64,000 nucleotides of DNA, taken from NCBI GenBank assembly GCA_016199985.1, contig JACQFQ010000013.1:1-64000 (forward strand). The letters run 5' to 3'. This stretch comes from Verrucomicrobiota bacterium (GTDB lineage: Bacteria > Verrucomicrobiota > Verrucomicrobiia > Limisphaerales > UBA11320). Position numbers and translations under genes: made by a program. How positions within the stretch are numbered: position 1 is the first letter of the stretch; each line of letters begins with the position of its first letter. Shown here piece after piece: positions 44,485-53,020 of this stretch. The notes below the pieces were generated by a model, which did not search any database, was not told the origin of the DNA, and worked only from the letters and a program-made list of their open reading frames with translations.

Positions 44485-45941
44485 CCCGGATCGAAACCCC
44501 TCAAAGCCGCTGCCGCTTCGCCCTCGCATGGGGCGATATCACGCCGCCCGCCGACATTTATCATCGGATGTGGGGCGCGGCCAAACACGAACGCGCCACA
44601 GGAATCCACCGTCCGCTGCGGGCGACGGCGGCCGTCTTCGCCCCTGCGAACGACACGCCGTCGGCGCCCGGCGCAGCGCACCCTGCCCCGCAGGTCGTCC
44701 TGGCCCTCGACCACTGCGTGCTCGGCGCTGAGGAGCATCGGCGTCTGCTGACGCGGCTCACGCAGGTCGTCGGGCTGCCGGAGGAGGTGTTCCTCATCGT
44801 TTTCTCACACACGCACGCCGCGGGCTTGATGGGGCTGGAGCGCGCCTCGCTGCCGGGCGGCGATTTGATTCCAAGCTACCTCCAGCGCATGGGCGAACGC
44901 GCGGCGGAGTTGGTTAGAGAGGCGTTGGAAAAGCTGGCGCTCGTCGATATCTGCTACGCCACGGGTCGATGCAACCTCGCGGCGCATCGCGATTTTTGGG
45001 ACGCGGCAAGCCAGAGCTTCGTCTGCGGGTTCAATCCCGCGGCTCCGGCGGATGACACCGTCCTTGTTGCGCGAGTCACCGGTTCGGATGGCGCGGTGCT
45101 TGCCACCCTGGTGAACTACGCCTGCCATCCGACCACGCTCGCTTGGGATAACTCGCTCATCAGCCCGGACTACATCGGCGCGCTCCGCGAGGTCGTGGAG
45201 CGCGAAACGAAGGCGCCCTGCCTCTTTCTCCAAGGAGCGAGCGGCGAACTGGGCCCGGTCGAGGGGTATGTCGGCGACCCCGCCGTCGCGGATCGCAATG
45301 GTCGGCAGCTTGCCTACGCCGCCCTCTCCGCGTTGACGGCGCTTCCGGCGGCGGGCACGCGCTTTCGCTACACAGGCCCAGTCGTGTCAGGCGCGACCCT
45401 CGGCGCCTGGGCTCACGAGCCATTGGCCGCCGATGAACTCGCCTCGAAGCAGGCATGGGAGGTCGCGCGCTGGAGCGAGCCGCTGCCCTATCGCCCCGGA
45501 CTCCCCACGGCGGCTCTGGTTGAGATCGAACTGAAGCGCTTCCTCTCCGATGAGGACGCCGCTCGAGCCAAGGGCGACGCGACCCAGGCCTCCGAATGCC
45601 GCGCCATGGCGGAGCGGAAACGCCGCCTGCTGCATCGATTGGCTCAATTGCCGCCGGGCGAGAAGTTCCCGTTGCAAATCATCGTTTGGCGGATGGGCGA
45701 CGCCCTCTGGGTCGGCGTGCAGGGCGAGCTCTACAGCGTCCTTCAAACCGAGTTGCGTCGGCGCTTCCCCGCCAAGGCCATCGTGGTGGCCACAGTCGCG
45801 GCGGACTGGGGCGCGTCCTATCTGCCTCCGCGCGACATCTACGGAACGGGCATTTACCAGGAGACCATCGCCGTCGTCGCTCCGGGCAGCCTGGAACGCG
45901 TGATCGAGTCGATCGCCGCGCGGATGCAGGAGCTGGGCTGA
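44481..45941 (+). CDS. Neutral/alkaline ceramidase-like hydrolase
   Basis: 486 residues starting in an ATGA overlap with the transporter. It resembles the N-terminal domain of neutral ceramidases (Ceramidase_alk): WGDITPP near residue 17, VFSHTHAAGL with the zinc-type SHTH motif near 110, and VNYACHPTTLAWDNSLISPDY near 225. It is shorter than true ceramidases (about 700 residues) and has no signal peptide, so it is likely cytoplasmic and unlikely to be a ceramidase. Related single-domain proteins often sit in sugar-acid and carbohydrate clusters of PVC bacteria and Acidobacteria with unknown substrate. Confidence 0.8.
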   Translation: MTRIETPQSRCRFALAWGDITPPADIYHRMWGAAKHERATGIHRPLRATAAVFAPANDTPSAPGAAHPAPQVVLALDHCVLGAEEHRRLLTRLTQVVGLPEEVFLIVFSHTHAAGLMGLERASLPGGDLIPSYLQRMGERAAELVREALEKLALVDICYATGRCNLAAHRDFWDAASQSFVCGFNPAAPADDTVLVARVTGSDGAVLATLVNYACHPTTLAWDNSLISPDYIGALREVVERETKAPCLFLQGASGELGPVEGYVGDPAVADRNGRQLAYAALSALTALPAAGTRFRYTGPVVSGATLGAWAHEPLAADELASKQAWEVARWSEPLPYRPGLPTAALVEIELKRFLSDEDAARAKGDATQASECRAMAERKRRLLHRLAQLPPGEKFPLQIIVWRMGDALWVGVQGELYSVLQTELRRRFPAKAIVVATVAADWGASYLPPRDIYGTGIYQETIAVVAPGSLERVIESIAARMQELG

Positions 45942-45966
45942 CGAATGAACAGCAGGTTGAACACAC

Positions 45967-47145
45967 ATGAAAATCAAGAAGATTGAAACGCTGGTCTGCC
46001 ATGCGCGGATGCGAAACTGGGTGTTCGTAAAAGTGGTCACCGACCAACCGGGGCTGATCGGCTGGGGCGAGGCGACGCTCGAGTGGCATACGCGCAGCGT
46101 GGTCGGCGCGATCGAGGACATCGCGGAGCTGATCCGGGGCGAAGACCCGACGCGGCCGGAGCATCTGTGGCAAATGATGCACCGGCAGCACTTCTGGCAC
46201 GGCCACGGCATTGTTCGCGCGACGGCGATCTCAGGCATCGATATCGCCCTTTGGGACATCGTTGGGAAGGTCGCCGGGCTTCCGCTCGCGAAGTTGTTTG
46301 GCGGACCGGTGCGCGATTATGTGCGGACCTACTGCCATCTGGGCGGAGGAAGGATGGAGGATTTCTACGAGACGCCTGTCGACAATGCGAAGCGGTTCGC
46401 CGACCTGGCGCGCGCGGCGGTGGCGGATGGCTTCACGGCGTTCAAGAGCATGGCGGTGCCGAGCACGATGCCCATTGAGGGCCAAAAGCCGGTGCGGGCC
46501 GCCGAGGCCGCGGTGGCGGCGATGCGCGACGCGGTGGGCCCGGACATCGACATCATGGTGGACTGCCACGCCAGGCCTTCGCCGGCCATGGGGCTGAAGT
46601 TCGGCAAGGCGCTGGACCCCTACGGGCTCTACTTCTTCGAGGAGCCCTGCTGGCCGGAGTGCGTGGAGGGGCTCGCGAAGATCAACGCGGCGCTCACAAC
46701 CCCTGTCGCCACCGGAGAACGCGTGACTCACCTCGAAGCGTTCCGGCAGCTTTTTGACAAGCGGGCGTGCGAGATCTGCCAGCTGGATCTGACGCATTGC
46801 GGCGGGTTCACGGCGGCGCGGCGCGTGGCGGCGTTGGCGGAGTCGCACCGGATAGCTCTCGCCCCGCACAACCCACAAGGGCCGGTGAGCACCGCGGCAT
46901 CGTTGGAGTTCGGATTCTCGCAGCCGAGTTATGTCATTTGCGAAACCGTCCACAACGATGTGCCCTGGCGAGAGGACGTCGTGCAGGAGGGTTTCACCGT
47001 GGAGAAGAAAGGCCGGATTGTCCGCCCGAACACCCAACCCGGCCTCGGCATCGCCATCAACGAGAAAGCCGTGAAGAAGCATCCCTTCCAGCAGGAGATC
47101 GCGCAGCAAGTGTTCTACCCCGACGGGGCGGCGGGGGATTGGTAG
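45967..47145 (+). CDS. Enolase-superfamily dehydratase, D-galactonate dehydratase-like
   Basis: 392 residues, the usual length for the mandelate racemase/muconate-lactonising superfamily. Metal ligands are visible as D199 (VDCHAR), E225 (FFEEP) and E251 (GER); H201 follows the first ligand and H301 in APHNPQGP is the second catalytic base, as in DgoD of E. coli. The N-terminal capping domain is complete. The reaction would be dehydration of an aldonate to a 2-keto-3-deoxy acid, which the DHDPS-family neighbour could then cleave or convert. Substrate (galactonate or another aldonate) is inferred. No terminator was identified after it. Confidence 0.88.
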   Translation: MKIKKIETLVCHARMRNWVFVKVVTDQPGLIGWGEATLEWHTRSVVGAIEDIAELIRGEDPTRPEHLWQMMHRQHFWHGHGIVRATAISGIDIALWDIVGKVAGLPLAKLFGGPVRDYVRTYCHLGGGRMEDFYETPVDNAKRFADLARAAVADGFTAFKSMAVPSTMPIEGQKPVRAAEAAVAAMRDAVGPDIDIMVDCHARPSPAMGLKFGKALDPYGLYFFEEPCWPECVEGLAKINAALTTPVATGERVTHLEAFRQLFDKRACEICQLDLTHCGGFTAARRVAALAESHRIALAPHNPQGPVSTAASLEFGFSQPSYVICETVHNDVPWREDVVQEGFTVEKKGRIVRPNTQPGLGIAINEKAVKKHPFQQEIAQQVFYPDGAAGDW

Positions 47146-47307
47146 AGCTGCGGTTTGTGAAGGAGTCAAACTTTATGGCCCTCGATGACAACCACCCTCA
47201 GAGGGTCGCATGCGGGCGATGATCAATTGTGTGGACGTGCGCCCAAAGCCTAAGCAGTCTTCCACCCACATCGTTATCGGGACATCAGAAGTCGATTGTC
47301 GCAATGT

Positions 47308-47781
47308 ATGAAAGCGTCTCTTCCGCGAATCTGCAGATGGGTATTGGGCTCCGTCCTACTGTCCGCCGCTCTGGGCGCCGGGGCTGACGAGGGGACCGGC
47401 ACCGTGTTGAGCAGCGTCACGCTTGGCGGTTACGTGAGCACAGGCGCCACTTTCGAGTCGCCAGCCGATACGACGCTCACCGAGCCACAGGTGATCGGAC
47501 AGGCGCAGGACCTTGGACTGATTGTTATCAACAACTTTGGTGATTCTCCCTATCGTAGCGGATCTTACCCTGGACTCTCGCTGTCGGTCCTCTCGATGAG
47601 CGACGAGCAAGGGATGACGACGATTCTGGCGACCCCTTACGCTCCCGCTGGGGGCATGCCTCCCATCGCGGCGGCGGTCCCCGAACCTTCAACGATTTCG
47701 GTGGTCCTCGTGGGCGCGATGGGTTTGCTTCTCGCGCGTCGAGGCCAGGCGAGACAATCGCCAGGGTTGAAGCAGCCTTGA
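47308..47781 (+). CDS. Small PEP-CTERM sorting-domain protein
   Basis: 157 residues from ATG 47308, chosen over the in-frame TTG at 47296. It has a signal peptide (MKASLPRICRWVLGSVLLSA, cleavage near ADEG) and a C-terminal PEP-CTERM tail: VPEPSTISVVLVGAMGLLLA followed by RRG, that is, the VPEP motif, a TM helix and basic residues. PEP-CTERM proteins are sorted by exosortase and are often part of an extracellular matrix. The middle is low-complexity Gly/Ser/Thr with no known domain. Confidence 0.85.
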   Translation: MKASLPRICRWVLGSVLLSAALGAGADEGTGTVLSSVTLGGYVSTGATFESPADTTLTEPQVIGQAQDLGLIVINNFGDSPYRSGSYPGLSLSVLSMSDEQGMTTILATPYAPAGGMPPIAAAVPEPSTISVVLVGAMGLLLARRGQARQSPGLKQP

Positions 47782-47835
47782 ACTAGGGGCGAAGCCCGGC
47801 CGGATTTCCAACGGACCCGCCCATCAGCGCGCCAG

Positions 47836-47860
47836 CCTGATCGCAGACGGACTGATCAGG
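47836..47860. terminator. Possible terminator hairpin between convergent genes
   Basis: CCTGATC (47836-47842) and GATCAGG (47854-47860) form a perfect 7-bp stem with an 11-nt loop between the PEP-CTERM gene and the convergent metalloprotease gene. There is no U-tract, so function as an intrinsic terminator is uncertain. Confidence 0.35.
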
Positions 47861-47896
47861 ATCGAGGGTGACTTTCCCCGGACCGACTCCCTTCCC

Positions 47897-48901
47897 TCAC
47901 TGCTTACCAAGCAGCGCGTCGCCGCGGGTTGCTCGCAGGGTGATGGCTTTATTGATGGTCATCGGTTCGTTGTAGTGGCCCTTGCGAAGAAGGACGATAT
48001 CGCCCGAGCCGGCGACGCTGACGCCCGTCGCCACCGTTTGGAAAGGGCCTCCAATGCCGCCGACGCAGGCGCTGCTCCCGGTCCGGCCGGAGCAACTATT
48101 GTTGAGGTCCACGAACCATGTGCGGCCCGTGACAATGCCCGCGGAGACGAGCGAATCCGCGGTGTCGGCCATGCGATCCAGTTGGCCGCTGGTCAGCACG
48201 TTTCCAGTTCCGTCGTGATGATAGGACATCACGTTGTTGAAGGTGTTGCTCACCATCCCGATCTGCCCCAGCGACAGGTTGGGGAAAACGGCGGGAAAGG
48301 CATGGGCGCCGATCTGATCAAAGGTCCAGCATTCACGGTCCGGCAAGGTGTCGGCGACGTCGTCGTCCGTCAAACCGCAGTCCGCGCAGGTCTGGCAGCC
48401 GCAGCCTTGGGTGTGGCAGAGGCCGAAGTGATGGCCGGACTCATGGAGGACGGTCCGGGAGGTGGAGTTGTGACTGACGACCACCATCCCGCTGAACGCG
48501 CTCCCGCCGCCCGCGTCGTTGTTGATGTACATATTGGCGGCGGAGTTCCGCCAGCCAAACGCGGTCGGATTGTTGGCCACCGCCGCCTTGATGATCTCGC
48601 TGGCCGTTTGGACATCCACGTTATAGGCCTCGGAGTGGTTGGGAACATCCACGATTTCCGTGACACGGAAGTGGTAGCCACGACCGAATGTGTCGAGCAA
48701 GGTGTTGATGTCGGTGAAGGCCTGCAGAACATCGGCGTCGGTGAGCAGACTGCCGCCGGGCGGACGCGCGCCGCCGGCGCTGAGGATGAACTTGACGGAC
48801 ATTTTCATCTCGAGCTGCGCCGCGGCCTCGCGCGGCGAGACGAGCAGAACTCCAGCGCAGACTGGGAGAAAGAGGAGGCAACGAAGGATTGCGGTTTGCA
48901 T
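47897..48901 (-). CDS. Secreted metzincin-like zinc metalloprotease
   Basis: 334 residues from ATG 48901, chosen since MQTAILRCLLFLPVCAGVLL gives a signal peptide ending at AAAQ; the in-frame ATG at 49123 would overlap the next gene. The active-site motif is HESGHHFGLCH (153-163), the full HExxHxxGxxH of metzincins, followed by a Cys-rich loop (CGCQTCADC) and the Met-turn MSYHH (225-229). After about residue 260 the chain looks like the first coils of a pectin-lyase-like beta-helix that stops abruptly (ITLRATRGDALLGKQ), which suggests C-terminal truncation. Likely an exported or surface protease. Confidence 0.85.
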   Translation of the reverse strand: MQTAILRCLLFLPVCAGVLLVSPREAAAQLEMKMSVKFILSAGGARPPGGSLLTDADVLQAFTDINTLLDTFGRGYHFRVTEIVDVPNHSEAYNVDVQTASEIIKAAVANNPTAFGWRNSAANMYINNDAGGGSAFSGMVVVSHNSTSRTVLHESGHHFGLCHTQGCGCQTCADCGLTDDDVADTLPDRECWTFDQIGAHAFPAVFPNLSLGQIGMVSNTFNNVMSYHHDGTGNVLTSGQLDRMADTADSLVSAGIVTGRTWFVDLNNSCSGRTGSSACVGGIGGPFQTVATGVSVAGSGDIVLLRKGHYNEPMTINKAITLRATRGDALLGKQ

Positions 48902-49103
48902 AAGCTGAGCGAGCCATTCGTGGATTAGGCGGACGCTGGCAGGATCGCGGTCCGAATGAAAGCAAATTGAGGCATCAAACCGAGGGCGCTTCACGCCAGC
49001 CGGGGAGAACGAGAATAGGAGGAGAACCGCGGATGACGGATGACGCGGATAACGCGGATCGGAAATAAAAGACAGGATTCCCAGCTTCCCATCCGTGAGG
49101 AGT
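48902..49103. other. Short intergenic region with simple tandem repeats
   Basis: Around 49033-49063 a GCGGATGAC / GCGGATAAC motif is repeated (GCGGATGACGGATGACGCGG and onward). Such repeats are common as dispersed elements in verrucomicrobial intergenic DNA. No gene is seen. Confidence 0.4.
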
Positions 49104-49580
49104 TCAATCGAGTTCTCCATCATACACGGCCTGGGTCCAACGCCAGTTCGTGAGCTCCATTTTCTTCGAGATCGAGGTCACCTTGGCGTGAGGAAACGCT
49201 TGTTGCAGTTTCCTTATACCTCTTTGTGAAACACGCGTCCCAACCAATCTGATCTCTTTTATCAATCCGACATCGCATGCATGCGTTGCGGCGCGGGCGG
49301 CCACATCTGCATGTCGATCTGAAAACTCTGCTCCCGGCCAAATCCATCGAACAATTATGTCGTGCTCCTTTAATACCTGACAGTCGCTATTCAGATCGGC
49401 CAAACGAGAGACTAACTGCACCACATCCTTCATATTCCGGCACTGTTCCGGTCTCAGTCTGCGTGGTGGATGTTGGTGCCTCTCGTAATCCTCGGCTGTG
49501 ATGGTGAATAATTCCCTGAATTCCTCAGGAAAGTCATCAAGCGGCACAGTGAACGGTGCCTGAGGTTTCTTGTTTTTCAT
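49104..49580 (-). CDS. Small protein with a leucine-rich-repeat-like C-terminal half
   Basis: 158 residues from ATG 49580. The N-terminal half is charged and unrecognised. The C-terminal half, EIRLVGTRVSQRGIRKLQQA followed by FPHAKV, matches the last repeat of planctomycete-type leucine-rich repeats (TxVSDxGLxxLxxAxPxxKV). No signal peptide is visible. Local base composition is less GC-rich than the catabolic cluster. No function is assigned. Confidence 0.6.
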   Translation of the reverse strand: MKNKKPQAPFTVPLDDFPEEFRELFTITAEDYERHQHPPRRLRPEQCRNMKDVVQLVSRLADLNSDCQVLKEHDIIVRWIWPGAEFSDRHADVAARAATHACDVGLIKEIRLVGTRVSQRGIRKLQQAFPHAKVTSISKKMELTNWRWTQAVYDGELD

Positions 49581-50026
49581 GATGATGACTTAGAATCCTG
49601 CTAATTCTTGGGAACTAAGCGAGAATTTGCGTGGTGTCGGCAGAAAACTTCAGACCACACACAACCCCCGCCCTCTGGCGGTCCACAACGAGCACCACCG
49701 CGAATTAAAAATCAAGACGCTGGTATTTATCACTCCCGAAGCCGGAGCGCGCAAGCTCGAGACCGGATATGGCGAAGCGGTTCGCATCATCGCTGAGAAA
49801 CGACATGCAATCGAAGTCGAAATCGTCGGCATCTAAAGCGGTCGGTTTAGCAGAGTCTTGTAATAAGCTCAAAATGGAGCAAAGGGTCGAGTTTTTAGGA
49901 TTGTTAAGAAACGCACGTGCCCTTGTGCGTCCGTGACGCTGAATCCTTTTCAGGAACCTTCGACCATGTTTGAGCACATGGGGCAACCGAAGCATAGAGG
50001 CGTCATTCAGCATGGTGAAGCGGCTC
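49581..50026. other. Intergenic region with an orphan coding-like fragment
   Basis: A 446-base gap. On the plus strand about 49708-49836 reads LKIKTLVFITPEAGARKLET and continues to EIVGI before a stop, with coding-like composition but no clear ATG start or family. It may be the end of a lost gene at the border of the island. The rest shows no structure I can support. Confidence 0.4.
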
Positions 50027-51412
50027 CTAGGAAATTGCAGAACGCCGCGCTGGTACAAAACCATTGCGCGCGACACGGTGAACGTAGGTTTCTCTGTGGG
50101 ATATGGCAGACACCGCGTCATCACTGCGGAGTTGATGGGACAGAATTTCCATGCGCGTGCCGTCATGCAGACCGCGGAACAGTTCGGCCGTCATCCATGC
50201 TCCAGCGCAAGCGCCCACGAAGGATGTCGAAATTGCTTTCTTCGCCAGAGTTTCCGCGAGAACGCCACATTCACCCTTGCCGTGGAACTCTTGGACCAAC
50301 CGAGGTTGAACCATTCTGTGCGGATTCTCTATGCCGTACGGCCATAGTTCGCGTGGGATTTTCGCCGCATCTGGGAAAGTGTGCAGCAGGAATGAATCGA
50401 AATCGTCCAGGGAACTTCCGAGCCCGCACTCAACCACGAGGTCGAAGCCGGCGTCGCCGAGGTGCCGACGCGCTCCAGCCGAATCGAAACAGCAGAGCGC
50501 GATGCGAGGTTCATCTGATTGACGCTGCGTGAGAGCATCAAAGGCACGCTCATAGATGCTTGTCGAGAAGCCTCGCGCTTCCAGCCAATCGGAGACGATG
50601 CGCGTCTTGTAGCGACCTATGTGCTGGGATTCGCACAAAAGGCCGGCGCTCATGTTTCCTTCGACTGCGCGGTCGAAGTCCTGAAGCTGGACTGTGACCT
50701 GCGACGAATCGGCGAAAGGCAGCAAACCAAGGTTCCAAGCGACCGCCTGACCGAGATGTCCGAGGCCGAGCAGCCAAAACTGCTTTGGCAGGTAGGCGAG
50801 TTCCGGCCCCTCCGCGTCCGAATCAAGCCATCCGCTCAATGGATTCCAAAATGATGCGCCGCCAGCCACATGGGCAGCCCGCACGCAGATGCCCGACGCT
50901 CGGAAGAACGCCTTCGCGACGCCGAGAGCGCCCGCGAAGATTCCTCCCGTGGCGAAGTCTGATCCGCTCGGCGGGGCAATCATCTCATCGGCGGGAATCA
51001 CACCACCGCGCCAGCCAGTCGCCAGCACACGCAAGTCGGTTGAGGTTGCGGGCGAAGAGTCTGGCCCAATGAGCAATACTTCGCCGGATTGAGGCCGGCC
51101 ATTGACTAAAAGTGCGCCAAGGCTGCGGACAATTTCGTCCAGAGACAGTGCTCCAGGCCACGGTAAGAGGCATCTGACTGACTCCGGCATCGAAACAGAT
51201 GTGCCGCCGTGAAAAGCACGTTTGCCGCAGTTTACTGCGGTTAGCAAGGCGGCTTGGAGTGCAGAAGAATTGCGAATACTTGCGTCACAAACCAGGTGAA
51301 GCCGCAATTCACTCAAGATGCGGAGGGACTCATCGTAGCCGACACTGCGCTTGAGCATGATGGCCTTGGCCAGCCGGCACAGATTGTTCTCGTTGAGACT
51401 GTCAGTTGTCAT
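50027..51412 (-). CDS. ThiF/E1-like ubiquitin-activating protein (BilC-type)
   Basis: 461 residues starting in a 4-base overlap (51409-51412) with the JAMM gene. The C-terminal two thirds are a Rossmann adenylating fold of the ThiF/MoeB/E1 family: LLGLGHLG at 214-221 with the nucleotide-binding GxGxxG, then QDFDRAVEGN (244-253), the DxDxxxxxN strand expected of E1 enzymes. Cys382 in GKGECGVLAE is a candidate catalytic cysteine; this is inference. The first ~200 residues are a separate, poorly conserved domain, as in other E1 proteins of bacterial conjugation operons. It would activate the C-terminus of the beta-grasp protein encoded at the start of this operon. Last gene of the four. Confidence 0.85.
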   Translation of the reverse strand: MTTDSLNENNLCRLAKAIMLKRSVGYDESLRILSELRLHLVCDASIRNSSALQAALLTAVNCGKRAFHGGTSVSMPESVRCLLPWPGALSLDEIVRSLGALLVNGRPQSGEVLLIGPDSSPATSTDLRVLATGWRGGVIPADEMIAPPSGSDFATGGIFAGALGVAKAFFRASGICVRAAHVAGGASFWNPLSGWLDSDAEGPELAYLPKQFWLLGLGHLGQAVAWNLGLLPFADSSQVTVQLQDFDRAVEGNMSAGLLCESQHIGRYKTRIVSDWLEARGFSTSIYERAFDALTQRQSDEPRIALCCFDSAGARRHLGDAGFDLVVECGLGSSLDDFDSFLLHTFPDAAKIPRELWPYGIENPHRMVQPRLVQEFHGKGECGVLAETLAKKAISTSFVGACAGAWMTAELFRGLHDGTRMEILSHQLRSDDAVSAISHRETYVHRVARNGFVPARRSAIS

Positions 51413-51885
51413 AAACCAGAGAGTCGCACCCGTCCACCTGTCGGGAGCCAGCGCTTCCAGCGGTGGCGGCCGAGATATTCATGGATTCCTACGCCCGTAA
51501 GCGTGGATTGAGGACGTTGAGCGTAATCAGGAACGATGAGCGAAACGTGTCCTGGCTGGTTGATCATTGGGTTCGTCCGATCAGAAAAACTTTGTCCTGT
51601 CCACTCGTGGGGGTGGGTATGAACGTCGGCCAGCACTTGCAAACAGCGCTCCCTACAGAGATTCCAGAGATTCACAAAGCCAGAGCCATGAAAAGTAATG
51701 ATCCCGGTTTCGAGCGCCACAGAATCCAAATCGTCAAAGCACACGAATTCCGAGACGATAGAAGTGCCGGTGCCAGCCAGCAGAAATGCCCCGCTTTCTC
51801 GACGGCTTTGTCCTCGATTACGCAGTTCTGCAACCACCCGCCCCCACAAGCTGCGTGGGATTTCCAAACCAGTCGGCTCATTCAT
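51409..51885 (-). CDS. JAMM/JAB deubiquitinase-like peptidase (BilD-type)
   Basis: 158 residues from ATG 51885, which overlaps the E2 stop by 8 bases; longer in-frame starts extend inside E2 and lack similarity. All JAMM residues are present with canonical spacing: E30 in RRESGAFLLAG, H89-T-H91-P in DVHTHPHEW, seven residues, then S99-F-S-D102. JAB peptidases cleave isopeptide or linear bonds after ubiquitin-like proteins, and here the enzyme probably matures or removes the operon's own modifier. Its small size and operon position match JAB proteins in bacterial E1-E2-Ubl cassettes. Confidence 0.9.
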   Translation of the reverse strand: MNEPTGLEIPRSLWGRVVAELRNRGQSRRESGAFLLAGTGTSIVSEFVCFDDLDSVALETGIITFHGSGFVNLWNLCRERCLQVLADVHTHPHEWTGQSFSDRTNPMINQPGHVSLIVPDYAQRPQSTLTGVGIHEYLGRHRWKRWLPTGGRVRLSGL

Positions 51886-52348
51886 GGATGCCCTCCAAGC
51901 AGTCGTGAACGAATTCGAGATAGCGAACGATGGTGAAGTCCGGTTGCCACCACCAGCGAGGGAACTGCTGCCGCCATATCTCGTGGCCAATCATAGCCAA
52001 CCGATCGCATGGAGCGTAGAGCGCGGAAGGATTCCATGACGGTTTGAACACGCGCGATACATTCACTTCACCCTTCGGCCAACGCTCAGGAGCCAACGGC
52101 TTGTTCTCCAGGATGTCCCAGGGACAAGCCGTGGGTGCCTGCTGCGGGTAGCCGTCCACCGTGAAACGAAGGTACATCCGGCCGTCGGTGATGAATCGCT
52201 GATCCACATCGACCCATAACACAGCGTGCGGCCAGACCCCCACTCCGTCTTGTTGGTGCAATCCCCACTTTCCCAGAGAAGCGCCGAGTTGAAAGGGCGC
52301 CTGCTCCAGATGGAGCCGGAATAGGCTCTCGTCGGGACTCGCCATCAT
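51878..52348 (-). CDS. E2-like conjugating protein (BilB-type)
   Basis: 156 residues; the ATG at 52348 overlaps the stop of the Ubl gene by one base (TGATG). The protein has the order of strands, Pro-rich turn and helix expected of a bacterial E2: VDGYPQQAPTACPWDI, then VFKPSWNPSALYAPCDRLAM. Cys114 in YAPCDR is the candidate catalytic cysteine, and the IGHEIWRQQFPRWW segment follows as in bacterial E2 families with a Cys-Asp-Arg active site. It lacks obvious similarity to eukaryotic UBC beyond this core, so assignment rests on motif plus operon context. Confidence 0.78.
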   Translation of the reverse strand: MMASPDESLFRLHLEQAPFQLGASLGKWGLHQQDGVGVWPHAVLWVDVDQRFITDGRMYLRFTVDGYPQQAPTACPWDILENKPLAPERWPKGEVNVSRVFKPSWNPSALYAPCDRLAMIGHEIWRQQFPRWWWQPDFTIVRYLEFVHDCLEGIHE

Positions 52349-52851
52349 CAGCCCTCCACCCGCACTTTCGGGACAAGGCAGAGATCCACGGCGCAAACGC
52401 GAGGACGGTTATAGCAGCCGATGTGACTGTCCGTCGGCAACGGCTGATTGGCGTCGCACTGGAGCCGCAACTCCAGTCCTTGAGCATCGGCGCACGCGAG
52501 GCCAAAGGCGCTCGCAGCCCATTTGAGCACGCGAGAGACACGGGCGGATGGGGCGAAAGCTCGTTCCTTGGCCGCGCCGTTGTAATGGACTTTCACTTCC
52601 ACACGCCGGCAACAATGGCAGTGGAGTAAGTGACGGTGGCCCACCCCGGCGTCGCACAGACGCTGATTGAGTTCCAAAGGCTCGTCGTGGTTATCGAGGA
52701 AGAGCAACGTCTCCTCGCCGTTCTCGCGCTGGAGCAGACCAGCGTGGTGGATTTGGTTGGCGAGTTCGCCCACCGAAGCGTCCTCCACGATGGAGACCTG
52801 CATGGGCTCAACGGAGTGCGCGAGGTGAACGAAGAGGTCGAGTGTTTTCAT
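52348..52851 (-). CDS. Tandem beta-grasp ubiquitin-like protein (BilA-type)
   Basis: 167 residues from ATG 52851 (MKTLDLFVHLAHSVEPMQVS). An upstream in-frame start (52905) would add 18 residues without family features. Two beta-grasp units can be made out: residues 3-80 (LDLFVHLAHS, SVGELANQIHHAG, ETLLFLDNHDEPLELNQRL, HRHLLHCH) and 82-167 (RRVEVKVHYNG, RVSRVLKWAASAFGL, GLELRLQCDANQPL). Two fused ubiquitin folds are the mark of ISG15-like BilA. The protein ends VPKVRVEG, with one terminal Gly rather than Gly-Gly. First gene of the operon; it is the presumed modifier that the E1, E2 and JAMM proteins handle. Confidence 0.78.
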   Translation of the reverse strand: MKTLDLFVHLAHSVEPMQVSIVEDASVGELANQIHHAGLLQRENGEETLLFLDNHDEPLELNQRLCDAGVGHRHLLHCHCCRRVEVKVHYNGAAKERAFAPSARVSRVLKWAASAFGLACADAQGLELRLQCDANQPLPTDSHIGCYNRPRVCAVDLCLVPKVRVEG

Positions 52852-52882
52852 ACCTATTGTCGGTGCATTCTTGAGTTTGTCG

Positions 52883-52900
52883 CCGCAGAACTGACTGCGG
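52883..52900. promoter_or_regulatory. Palindrome between the divergent Ubl operon and sigma-factor operon
   Basis: CCGCAG-N6-CTGCGG is a perfect 6-bp inverted repeat 32 bases upstream of the Ubl start, in the 169-base divergent region. It could be an operator for a repressor shared by both arms. No promoter hexamers were placed with confidence. A similar CCGCAG-N4-CTGCGG lies inside the E1 gene (51225-51240), which weakens the case. Confidence 0.3.
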
Positions 52901-53020
52901 TTCACCTCTTGACTCGTCTGCGCCTTATCGAACGGACTAACGCCACATCGAGATTTTTCTGAATTTTCTTTGGTCCGTTTTTACCGGCCTTACGAGTATG
53001 CTGGTAGAAGAGCTTGAAGC

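Noticed and set aside
49021..49080. GCGGATGAC/GCGGATAAC run considered as a CRISPR or origin repeat
   Set aside because: Too short and without spacers; a simple sequence repeat.
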